The translations under genes and the position numbers were made by a program. From Corinectria fuckeliana (Eukaryota; Ascomycota; Sordariomycetes; Hypocreales; Nectriaceae), in NCBI GenBank assembly GCA_019137255.1, contig WPDH01000154.1, forward strand, positions 62,001-126,000: 64,000 nt of DNA, given 5' to 3'. Positions 1-10,151 of the stretch are shown in pieces. Under the pieces are notes generated by a model, which had not been told where the DNA came from, searched no databases, and was given only the letters and a program-made list of their open reading frames with translations. Every line of letters begins with the position of its first letter. Position 1 is the first letter of the stretch.

Positions 1-1255
1 AAGATTCTCTCTCTCTTATAGTAAAAAGAAAAAATTTCTTTTTTTACTTTTTAAGAATATAAGTAGTATTTTTCTAATAGAGTTTTTAGCTATTACTAGC
101 TAATAGTTAGGTATTATCTTCTAAAAATATAAATATTATTAATAACCCTAATACTTACCTTCTAATATACCTTTAGGTTTAATCTAATAAATTATAGCTT
201 ATATATTCTACTAATATTATCTTTTACTAGATATTAATAACTACTTATACTAAAATATAAATAAAATTAATAATATAAATTAAAATATATATAGTAGTTT
301 AGATAGATTTTAGTAGTTACCTATTAATAGGCAGATAAATTTAATAATATTAATTTATATATATTTAATAACTAAAACTATTATATTCTAAAAGAGTTTA
401 AAATTATTTAGCTAGTATTATAAGAGAGTATATTAGTATATTTATTATAAAGATATTTAAAATATTATTTACTATAATTATATTAGTATATCTTAAATAT
501 ATTTAAAATAGTCTTTAAATTATTATATATAATATTAATTTTTTTAGTAGCTAATAAAACTAGTAATTTAGTATATTCTCTAATTTTTAGTATAATTATC
601 TAAAATTTTTAAAATCTTATAAACTAAATTAATTTATTAGTATATCTTAATATTAGTAGTAATAATTTCTTCTAAACTCTAAGGCTTAAAAGTTTATATA
701 TTAAGATATTTTAATACTTAGTTTTAGTAGTTATATTAAATTTCTAATCTTAGTTTTATAAATATCTTAACTTTCTTATCTTAGTTTTTTTAAGTATCTT
801 AAATTTTAGGCTCTAGTTTTTAAAAAAGTTTATTTACTTTTAGTCTTATAGTCTTAAGATAGTTCTTAGCTTATTATTAGATTTTTATATTATTAAAGTT
901 CTTACTAATATTCTTACTCTAGTCTTATAGTCTTAAAAGGTTATTTTATAAAGTTCTTAATAGTATTCTTATTTTAGTCTTATAGTCTTAAAGAGTTATT
1001 TTATAAAGTTCTTACTAGTATTTTTATTTTAGTCTTATAGTCTTAAAAGGTTATTTTATAAAGTTCTTACTAATATTAATCTTATTCTAGTCTTATAGTC
1101 TTAGAGCTATTAGTTTCTATTAATAAGAGTATTCTTTTTAGTAGTAGTATTAGGGTTTAGTAGCTATCTCTACTATAGGTTTATAATTAATAATATTAAT
1201 ATGTAGTCCTAGTCTTATCACTATAAAACTAGTATGTTAGTATAGGTGGTTATAT
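1..1255. repeat. AT-rich RIP-degraded block
   Basis: This stretch is almost entirely A and T with very frequent TA dinucleotides. CG is absent and CA and TG are nearly absent until about 1200. That pattern is what repeat-induced point mutation leaves in filamentous ascomycetes, where CpA becomes TpA on both strands. No credible ORF crosses it. The composition changes to normal over about 1200-1315, where the first CG appears. I read it as the end of an old RIP-inactivated transposon or repeat. Its identity cannot be recognised, and a subtelomeric or pericentromeric AT-rich block is also possible. Confidence 0.85.
842..1105. repeat. Degenerate tandem repeat, about 55-58 bp unit
   Basis: The word AGTCTTATAGTCTTA recurs at about 842, 921, 976, 1031 and 1089. 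The spacing is 79, 55, 55 and 58 bp. Between copies the text GGTTATTTTATAAAGTTCTTA is also repeated with small changes. The array lies inside the RIP-degraded block, so the copies have diverged mainly by transitions. It may be an internal repeat of the dead element. Confidence 0.75.
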
Positions 1256-1325
1256 TTGCTATATCTCTCTACCTGCTATAGACCCTTATGTCCTCTGATA
1301 TAACATGTCCACTAGCGCCTACTAG

Positions 1326-1532
1326 CTTAGTAATATACTTGGCCAAATTACCTCCCACAGTCCTCCAGTGGACCAGCACCAGCCGGGGCAGTTCGATGCG
1401 CAAAAGTACGAGCAGATCAGTCCGGGGACCAACCACGAAATGATGGGCAATGTGCCCCCGCCACGACAAGAGCTGCATTCGAATCCTCGGCCGCACACCG
1501 AGCCTCCTACTCTGGCCAACGAGCTTGCATAG
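1326..1532 (+). pseudogene. Possible 3' remnant of a protein gene beside the RIP block
   Basis: An open frame runs from just after a TAG at 1323-1325 to a TAG at 1530-1532. It encodes about 68 residues rich in Pro, Gln, His and Asn, with a PPPRQE segment, and has normal GC content. It has no start codon, and everything upstream is RIP-degraded. This is how a 3' exon would look if the 5' part of its gene had been lost or mutated. The family is not recognised. It could equally be a chance open frame, because the same interval also has open frames on the other strand. Confidence 0.25.
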
Positions 1533-1757
1533 TGTGAATACCCTCTTAGTTGTCTTCTTGTCAAAGCGTTTGACTTACACGTTTCTTCTCCACATGGGGC
1601 ATGTCTTGGCACAGATTGGCTTTCTTGGCCAGCCTTGATGCACGACCTCAGGTCAGGCATCTATCCCAATAAGTGCCTCGCTGTATACACGGTAGCGAAA
1701 TCCGCGTGATTGTCATGAATTATAATGGATCGTAATGTATTTGTCGTGCCTCGTCTA

Positions 1758-3906
1758 CTAAGTCGGCGACTTGACAAGCTTTCTAAACTGAAAACTCCCG
1801 CTCTGGTCGTCCGTGTCGTCATTTCCCGGTTGCCTTTCCTTCTCCTTGTCCTGCTCCTTTTTCCTCTTGTCTTCAATGTGCCTTATGGCGTCTTCCGTCA
1901 GCTCTTGTCGGTTGATGAGCTCCATCACGTCCTTCTTTCGCGTCTTCCGGTCACCCCTGCTAATCAACAGACCAGCGGTGATGTTGCAGGTTATGCTCAC
2001 GCACAGAATCACTGTCGTCAGGGCAAAAGGCCGCGTGTGGTAGTCGATTCCCCAGGTACAGGCTCCGAGCGAAATCTGCAGGCAAGAGTGAAAGTCGAGG
2101 AGAACGACAATGGAGATGAGGTACTTAAGCGGGAAGGAGTGGTGGGTGAATGTTTCTTGCGGCTTGTAAAAGCTGTGCGACTTGGCAAACTTGTTCTGAT
2201 GATGTTGCAGGCTCTTCAGCTGCGCGTAGGTCAAGGCGGGGAGGTTGTGGTCCGTCTCTGCCGACTTTGCGCTCTCGAGATCGGCTAGTTGGTCGCTGTC
2301 GACGCGAGTTTCCTCGCTCGACGCACAGGGACCGGCAGCGCGCAGCAGCTCTCGCGCTTGGCCAGAGGTGACTTGTTCGGAATCGGGATCCAGGCTTGCG
2401 CGCACCTCCTCGGGGACGGTGCGCTTCCGAAGTTTTGACCTCGGTCGTTTGCCCTTGGCGGCGTTGCGGATCTTCCGGGAGTAGCGAGCGATGAAGAACA
2501 TGTGGTACGTGTCGACGATTCGAAAAGGAATCAAACCATCGCCCATGACGGCAAACAAAGCAACCAAGACGCTGTCGATGACGTGGATCGTGTAGACCTG
2601 CTTCTCGCCGACGTAGATCCATCCGATGAGGAAGAGAACCCACGCCAAGCCGAAAAGGGTGATGAGGGTGGCATACAGCGTAACGAAAAAGCCCAGTGGT
2701 CTCCGGACGTACTGCCCAAAACCCTTGAGCCTCCGCTTGAGCCGCGCACGTCGAGAATGGAGCATGTGCCGGACGTGGTCGTCCAGCTCCGACTTTTCTT
2801 CCGCAGTCCATCCTTCGAGCCGGGTGCCGTGGGGAAGCGCGGCGTAGTGCGATTCGGTCAAGCGGGAGGAGATGGTGCTGGTCCGTTCGATGGTCGGGCG
2901 CAGCGCCTCTTCGAGTTCCAGTTGCTCGGGCTCGGCTCGGCGGTGTCTCTCTTCGGCGATGGCACCCCTCGCCCACTCCTCCTGGGCGCCGTGCTGGGAG
3001 AGGACGTAGGTCGGTCGGCGGTTGATGAATTTGCCCAGATCGGGAATGAACAGCGAGTTTTGCACGTTGGTGAGAGTGGACAGGGTCTGGACTTCGGGGT
3101 CTGCGGTTGTTAGCTTGGTCAGTCTATAAATGACGTGACGTACCGATGATGTCCAACCAGTCTACCAGTTCCTGGTTGTATTCGTCGTCGGCGTCGTCGG
3201 CCTGAGACGACGCGGCGTCTTGGCCTTCTTGACGATGGCCGGGCCAGAACCTCCTGCTCATTCTCCTTGCTCGTTGAAGCCTGGTGCGGTCTGGGACCGA
3301 ATCTTGCACCATTTCCGGAGTGGGGCCCATGGTGTGCTCGGGCAGGGACATTGTCGGGGACAAGGGAGACGTCGATTCCATGCCAAGCTCGGCCATGCTC
3401 GGCCGGCCGCCCTCTTCCGTCAGACGCGGCATGGCAATCTGGGGAACCCGTCTGGAGTGTCGGGCCAAGCCGGCATCGGAAAGCTGGGCCCGCTCGGGTT
3501 GAGAGATGCTGCGGGGACGACCTCCCTGGGAGGCGTCGTGTCTATCGACATGGCGTGGTTGGTCGTTTGCGTCGGATCGAAGCGACGGGTTGGAGGGGCG
3601 GCGGCGAATTCGAATACTGGAAAGTCGGCCTTGATCCAGACCTGGGCGATTCGCGGGCGCGCCTCTCGAGGAAGGGCGCGAACCGGGCAGAGAAACTCGG
3701 GAAGTCGAGGGGGCTTCCGCCAGGGTGGGAAAGTAATCGCCGGCGGTTTCGTCGATGGCGGCGGGGGTGGCCGGATTGACGGATATTCGCGAGGGCGAGG
3801 GCGACGGCAACGGCGACGGTGAGGGAGAGCGCGAGAGACTCCGTCGGCGTGTCGGGCGCAGCGACGGCTGCAGATAGTCCGAAGGCGGTTGATTATGGCG
3901 ATCCAT
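1758..3906 (-). CDS. DUF2985 family integral membrane protein
   Basis: Two exons, complement(1758..3100, 3144..3906), give 701 residues. The single 43-nt intron has clear GTACGT and CCGCAG ends and splits a codon after the conserved WLDII segment. The N-terminal 250 residues are low-complexity and rich in Ser, Pro and Arg, probably cytosolic and disordered. From about residue 385 there are at least four hydrophobic segments. They include one ending in a GWIYVG motif, one containing GDGLIPFR, one with the LDFHSC segment and a last one near CVSITCN. This pattern matches the fungal DUF2985 membrane proteins, whose biochemical role is unknown. The C-terminus is charged (KKEQDKEKE). The start ATG at 3906 faces the AAA-ATPase gene across a 759-bp divergent promoter. 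Confidence 0.85.
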
Positions 3907-4665
3907 GATCTCTCACGGAGGCCGGAGGAGGAAGCGGCAGAGGAAGGATGAAGGATGAGGAAGAAATCGATGGTATCCGGGTAACCGACTAGGAGTTTGC
4001 CGGCTGATAAATTAGTCAGTTTTGTAAGCGGGTGTCACCCTACTGACATGACCTCACCACTCCCTTGGGCCTTGCGGCGCGTGGAGTGGGCCACTTACGT
4101 CAGAGTTGTTGTTTTTTGGCGGGAAACATTCTTGAATTTCTTGTAGCGATTCGCCAGGGTCTTTGCCGGAGACCTGGCCAACCGACGGCGCAGTCTTGGC
4201 GTTGTTTAACGAGTCGTGAGTCGCGGGGGATGCGCGTTGATGTGGATGTGGTGCGTGTTGCGTGCTGGTGATAGGTGGCTGGTGCTGTCGGATTCGCCGG
4301 ATGGCAAGCAGATGCTCTGACTGAAGTGATAAGCCCGTCCAAGTCCAGATTGATCGACGTGCAGGTCCGGGCGCATCGTCTCACGATGCCGAATATCCAG
4401 GATAAAGCACAGACGGCATCTCGTCGGGGCCGAATCTCCGGGATATTTCCACGGAGCCCGGCGCCTGAGGTTGCCTGAGGCCATCACGGCTAACCACCAT
4501 GCCAGCCACAGCCACCACATTCAGACTCTGGACCACTCCAGATTCAGCTGGACTCTTGATTCAGCTGACGGCGGCTGCGGCGTCTCTCGCAAGCGCCGCG
4601 CACAAGACCACGAAAATGCCTCCCCGCCTTGGCTCGTGAGCTTCAACCCTCTACGTCTCAGCACC
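3907..4665. promoter_or_regulatory. Divergent intergenic region, DUF2985 / AAA ATPase
   Basis: This 759-bp stretch separates two divergently transcribed genes, so it must hold both promoters and 5' leaders. Short open frames inside it do not resemble proteins. I see no obvious TATA box. Confidence 0.5.
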
Positions 4666-7392
4666 ATGGTCTTCTACTACTTTGGACCAGACCGGTCGTC
4701 ATGGGCGTTTGGCAATGACAGGTTCTCTCTGGCGTAAGCTCGGATTCCCCAGTGGTAGCACAGGACTGACCGTGCAGCAACAACCTGCCCGAGCCCCTCC
4801 AGGCCGTCTGGGATCAGCTGGGCGACCCCTTCCAGGACAAGCAAATGGCCGGGACACGGATCCAATGGATGTCGTCGGCCTCGGATGGGAGGTACGCTGT
4901 TATGACAAAGAACGGCGACTGTTGGTCTGCTTTTCCGCGCGCGTGGCTGTCGGCTGACTTGACCAGTGCTCTCCAATTGCGATGATCTCTTAAACACAGT
5001 CGTCGACCAGCTCCAGAAAGTATACGGGACCACCATCGAGTTCGTCGCCTTTTCTCCCTTGGGTGGCTGGTTCATCAGGTACGGCGACAGCACCGTCCAG
5101 CTGTCGGGTCGCTTCCCCGATGCCTTCTACGCCATCGCCAGTCCTCATCTGCACTTGACCGGCCCTGACGCCCAGTCTCGCCAGTACTCCCAGATCCAGA
5201 GCGTCTTCTTCGGCAGCGGCCACGCAGTGGTGGTCAAGACTGGCCTTGAAGTCCACTGGGACGGCATACCCAAAAGCATGGCCGACTCGTTCAAGAGTCT
5301 CACCAAGGACTTTGCAAACATCTTCTACGTCGGGCCCAACACGGTCCTCTGCCCGTGGTCCAGCGAGTTCTACCTGATCGAAGCACTTCCGCTCGTCTCG
5401 GGTCAGACGCAGTACGTCTATGAACTGCCTACCGGCGAGGTCACTCAGGACCTGTTAGTCCAGCTGGCGTCAAACCTTCGACCGCCCGACCACATGATGC
5501 CGCGGGTTTCCCAGGCCACTCCAGCACCTTTGCAGCCCGCCCAGGCCAAGCCAAGCCCAGGTCCCAACGTCCCCGCCTCTCTCCTCCCTCCCGCAATTCC
5601 TGCCGACATGCGACGCCGGTACGAGCAGCAATTCGACACGTATAGCGGCGGAAGGGACTATCTCACTGGCGCGGAGGCTGCGCGCATCCTGCTCGACACC
5701 GGGCTCGACAGGAAGACGCTCTCCGACATTTGGGAGCTCATCGACGAGGACAGGAATGGCAAGCTGGACAAGGAGGAGTTTGTCCATGCCATGTGGCAAG
5801 TCGACACGCGCCGGACAGGCACAGACGTCACCGTCCGCTGGGCCGCCGCCTCGTTGGTGTGCGATGGCTGTTCGCGCGGGCTGAACATTGGCGAAGACAC
5901 CTACTTCTGCAGCATCTGTGGAGGCGGCGACTTTGACTTGTGCGCCAGCTGCTATGCAAATCCGGCAAAGCGGTGCCAGCATGCGCTGAGCAAAGTCTCC
6001 ATCCAGTTGTCCGGCGAGGTCACCATTAGGCATCTCTCCGGCAGCTCTGCGTTGTGCGACGGATGCGCAGCAAACCTCCCCGATGGAACCGTCGTCTACT
6101 GCTGCCAGATCTGCAATGGCGGCGACTATGACATTTGTGATACATGCTGGAAGGCCCAGAGAACGTGCGGACACCCATTAGCCCTGTGCAAGCTGCAGGC
6201 AGCCAACCCAGCAGAATCATCCACCACTCCTCAATCAGCATTCCAGACGGGAGTTCCGCCTTACACCCCGACTCCCACGGAACCCTCGGACGTGGACAAA
6301 CTCAGCAAAAGGTTTATGGATTCCTCCCTCAAAGACTCCCTCCTCAGCTCCATCCTCTCTGAAAAACCAAACGTCAAGTGGGAGGATGTCGCCGGGCTCG
6401 AAGCTGCCAAAGCGGAACTTCAAGAAGCCATCATTTTCCCTCTCCGCTTCCCTCAGATGTTCCGCGGGAAACGTCAGCCGAGACGCGCTCTGCTGCTGTA
6501 CGGCCCGCCAGGTACTGGCAAAAGCTACCTCGCCAAGGCCGTTGCCACCGAAGTAGACCACACGCTCTTCAGCGTGAGCAGCGGCGATATCATGTCCAAG
6601 TGGATCGGGGAAAGCGAGGGGTACGTTGTTCTCGCAATAAGCCGCGCGTGCTAACTCTCTCAGGTTGATGAGGCAGCTCTTCGTCCTCGCTCGAGAGAAG
6701 AAGCCGTCCATCATCTTCATCGACGAGCTCGACGCCCTCTGCGGAAAACGAGACGGCGACGGCGCCAACGCAGAGGACACGGCGCGTATGAAGACCGAGT
6801 TCCTCGTGCAGATGGACGGCCTGGGCAACAACAACGACGGCGTTTTCGTCCTCGCCGCGACCAACCTGCCATGGTCCCTCGACCCGGCCGTCCGGAGACG
6901 CTTCCAGAAACGAATCCACGTGCCGCTGCCGGACGAGCTGGCCAGGGTTGAGCTGTTCAAGGTGCACTTGGGCGACATGGCGTCCTCGCTGGGAAACGCC
7001 GAGATGGCTTTCCGTGATCTCGCGTGGAGGACAAACGGCTTCTCTGGCAGTGACATTTCCAACCTCGTCCAGGATGCACTGATGATGCCCGTGAAAAGGG
7101 TCCACTCTGCGACCTACTTCCGAAAGGTAAGTCTGCGGTACGATCATGCGACAATGCTGACACTGCGAAGTTCCGTGATGGCGAAGGCGAGTGGTACACG
7201 CCCTGCAACGCCAGTGACGCCGGCGCCGTGCAAATGAGGTGGAACCGAGTCCCAGCGAGGCAACTAAAGGAACCGCCCTTGTCGATCGCGGATCTTTACG
7301 ATGCCGTTCAAAAGACAAAGCCTTCTGTGGGAGAAGAAGAGGTGCGCAAATGCGGCGAATGGACGCAGCAGTACGGGATGGAGGGAGCTTGA
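4666..7392 (+). CDS. EH / double-ZZ / AAA ATPase with Vps4-like C-terminus
   Basis: Proposed exons 4666..4733, 4778..4920, 4967..6620, 6664..7126 and 7171..7392 encode 849 residues. Introns are very short (43-46 nt) and carry CTGAC or CTAAC branch motifs. Order of parts: an N-terminal region with repeated short motifs such as SPLGGWF; a Pro-rich linker; an EH-type EF-hand region (about 285-360, with the calcium-loop-like DEDRNGKLDKEE at 330-341); two Cys-rich ZZ-type zinc fingers (about 369-412 and 434-477); an AAA domain with Walker A GPPGTGKS (583-590) and Walker B IIFIDE (638-643); and a C-terminal segment (777-849) with the Trp/Pro spacing of the Vps4 oligomerisation domain. AAA proteins of this meiotic clade remodel ESCRT-III or microtubules. 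ZZ fingers occur in selective autophagy receptors. The cargo is unknown. The intron at 4921-4966 is the weakest boundary: an acceptor near 4999 would also keep frame. Confidence 0.8.
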
Positions 7393-7981
7393 GCATCTAC
7401 GGTTGCGATGATAAAAGTATGTCTCAACAATCGAGACCACCCCCCCCCCCAAACTGTCTTTCAATGCAACCCGCAATAAACGATTCGCAACATTAACTTG
7501 GCAGAATGCAAAGCCAGTGGATCGATTCTGTCCAGAACACCGTGATCTCACGCACAGAGCACCAGGCGATCCCAGACTGATCTCAGACCACAACGTCTCC
7601 GAGTCCCGCAAGGTCCTCTTCCACTCCACATCCCTCTGAATCATTGTGAACGGGCCGATGAAATGGGGGAAATACTTGGAACCGCGACATCTGTTTCTAT
7701 AGTACGATGTCCCGATTTTGTCATCTGCCGATTTGCAGAGCCTTCAGGCTTCAAGTGGACCTCAATGGTTCGATCACGGCAAACACCTCGTTGTGTAACG
7801 CCGGTGGTCTTGATAAACACATGGGGCCAAGTGAGGCAAGATGGGATCAAGTAAGACGGGACGGGACGAAGGGACGAGATGAGAACAATGCAAGACGTGA
7901 AATAAATCATCGAGGTATATCTTTTAGTGACAATAGTCGGATACATTAACTGCAAACACATGGCAACGGGTATCAATTCTT
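7393..7981. other. Convergent 3' regions
   Basis: This interval lies between the stop codons of the AAA ATPase (+) and the nucleoside transporter (-). It holds both 3' UTRs. It includes an uninterrupted run of 11 C residues at 7440-7450 and no credible gene. Confidence 0.5.
7440..7450. repeat. Poly-C tract
   Basis: Eleven consecutive C residues lie about 50 bp after the AAA ATPase stop codon, in the presumed 3' UTR. Such runs are prone to length error in sequencing and to replication slippage. Confidence 0.8.
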
Positions 7982-9977
7982 TCAAGATGTGAAACTCGAC
8001 AGTTGGTCCGTCACCACCAGACCGGCGACACTGGCAGACGTAAGAGTAGCCAAGATACCAGATGCAAGTGCAGACAGGGCCAGCCGAGAAACGTCACCAC
8101 CGCGAGAGGGGGCCAGCTGGCCGAGAATACCAATCTGGATACCGAGAGAACCAATGTTGCCGAAACCGCACAGGGCATAGGTAGCAATGAGCTGAGAGCG
8201 AGGGGAAAGGTCGGCGTATTTGGGGTCAGTGGTGAGGAGAGAAAAGGCATTGTATTCGTTCTGGGTTGTGTTAGTCTTGTAGAGTAGAGGCAGGCAGACT
8301 TGGAAGACTTACGGTGATGATCTTCTCGGCAATCAGCCTGGAGACCTTGAGGAGGTCGCCGTTGCGGGGAACTCCGAGCAGGAATGCGACGGGGTACAGG
8401 GCGTATCCCAGGATGGTCTGCAGGGTCAACTTGGGGTCGTTGATGTCGAGGTATCGGCCCCACCAGGTGAGGAGGCCGTTGATGAGACCGACAGCAGCGA
8501 TGATGCAGAGCAGCGAGGCAACAATGGTTCCGGCAATCTTGATTCCCAGCCAGGCACCGTTGGCAAAAGCGTGGAGGGCATTTTCGGCCTTGTGCTCGTC
8601 GTCATCGGGCATCACAACACGGCCAGCGGTCAGAGTCTCCTCGGTCTCGGGGTAGCGCATCTTGGAGATGGCGAGGGAGGCGGGGATGGACATGATGCAG
8701 GACGAGACCAGGGCCTCGCGGTTCAGGCCGAGACCAATGTAGCCGACGAGGACGGAACCGGAGATGGTGGCAAACCCACAAGTCATTATCTGGTGGATCT
8801 CGGCCTTGGTCATGTGAGGGACAAAGGGACGGACCAGCATGGCGGATTCACCCTGGCCGATGAAGGGAGTGGCAGCGGCGACGATGGCCTCGGCGCCCGA
8901 GACACCGAGGGCCCAGAAGACGAAGCTGGCAAACTTGATGATGAACCACTGGAGAAAGCCAATGTAGTACAGGACCTGGACGATGGAGATGAAGAAGATG
9001 ATGGCGGGGATGACACTGATGAAGAACCAGCCCTTCTCTGAGGTCTCCTCGTCAGTCAGGAAGGCGACACCGTCACCAGCGAAGCCCAGCAGGTCGGCGG
9101 CACGGTCGGCGATGAAGCGGAAGATGTCGTAGCCGACGCCAGTGCGCAGGACGAAAAGGCCGATGATGTACTGGGCGAGCATGCCGCCGATGACGGTGCG
9201 CCAGTTGATGCGGGTGCGGTCCTTGCTGGTGAGGTAGAGGAAGCCGAGGAAGACGAGCATGCCGAAGAGGCTGACGGCGCGGTTCTCACGCGTGTTGTCC
9301 TCTCTCTCCTCGGAAACGAAGGACCCGACGAGGATGGCGGAGATGGCGACGGCGGCGCCAGCGGGAGTGCGCGCCTTGGGGGGGATCCTGTCGTAGACGA
9401 CGATGGCGGAGTGGTGCCAGGCCCAGCGGATGGGGGCCGAGAGGTAGCGGCTGGACACGTGGAAGAAGAAGAGGCGCAGGACGATGCAGAGCCAGACGAG
9501 GAAGGGAACGACCCAGTTCTTGTCGTTGCGGTGGAGGACCAGGGAGGCGATCCACCAGCCGGTGAAGAGCAGGAAGAGGAAGAGGTGGACGAGGATGCGG
9601 CGGTGGCGGTAGAAGGGAGCGAGCTTTCCGTGGCGCTGGTGGGAGCCGTCGTCGTCGGTGGAGATGACGCCGGGCTCCATCTTCTCGTGGTCGCTGTAGT
9701 CGGGGGGCGTGCCATCGACGGGCTTGGCCTTTTCCATGTCGGCCGTCTCGACGCCGTGGTGCGTGTGTTCGCCATGCTGATGCAGGTGGCTCTGGACAGG
9801 CACGTTGCTGGGATCCTGGGTAGTGCCGGTGGTGTAGACGACGTCGTCGTGGTGGCCGTCGGCATCAACGCGCGGGGAGTGGTGGTGATGCTCGTGGTGA
9901 TGCTGGTTGTGAGGGTCGAGGGCGGGATCCGAGTTGCGGCGCAGGCCCTCGACGACGGGAGCGGTGGTGTTTGCCAT
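7982..9977 (-). CDS. Concentrative nucleoside transporter (CNT family)
   Basis: Two exons, complement(7982..8260, 8313..9977), encode 647 residues. The 52-nt intron has GTAAGT and CCCAG ends and falls in phase 0 after KIIT. The protein has a long hydrophilic N-terminus with clustered histidines, then about ten hydrophobic segments. Family motifs include GAEAIVAAATPFIGQGESA and, in the last exon, GFGNIGSLGIQIG, both matching the substrate and cation-binding core of CNT proteins. CNT transporters move nucleosides into the cell with a proton or sodium gradient; fungal members are thought to be proton-coupled. It should sit in the plasma membrane. No gene of purine or pyrimidine salvage is next to it. 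Confidence 0.93.
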
Positions 9978-10121
9978 GATGACGGAGAGGTTGACTCTGG
10001 GCGAGTTTCAAGTGAGAAAGGAGAGCCTGAGGCTGTCTCAATTGGAGAGAGTTCTGCAACGGGCAGGCGCGATGTTGAAGGCGCAGGCTCTTTCCCCTGG
10101 GATGAATCTTTAACTCGACTC

Positions 10122-10151
10122 AAGCTCAGCTCAGCTCAGCTCAGCTCAGCT
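10122..10151. repeat. (AGCTC)6 microsatellite in transporter 5' leader
   Basis: Six perfect copies of the pentamer AGCTC lie about 145-175 bp upstream of the CNT start codon, probably in its 5' UTR or core promoter. AGCT is self-complementary, so the array can fold on itself. Confidence 0.85.

Noticed and set aside
9056..10123. A 355-codon minus-strand frame and a 247-codon plus-strand frame over the CNT gene
   Set aside because: Both are shadows of the transporter exon; composition is Ser/Pro/Thr- or Val/Gly/Asp-biased and there is no family match.
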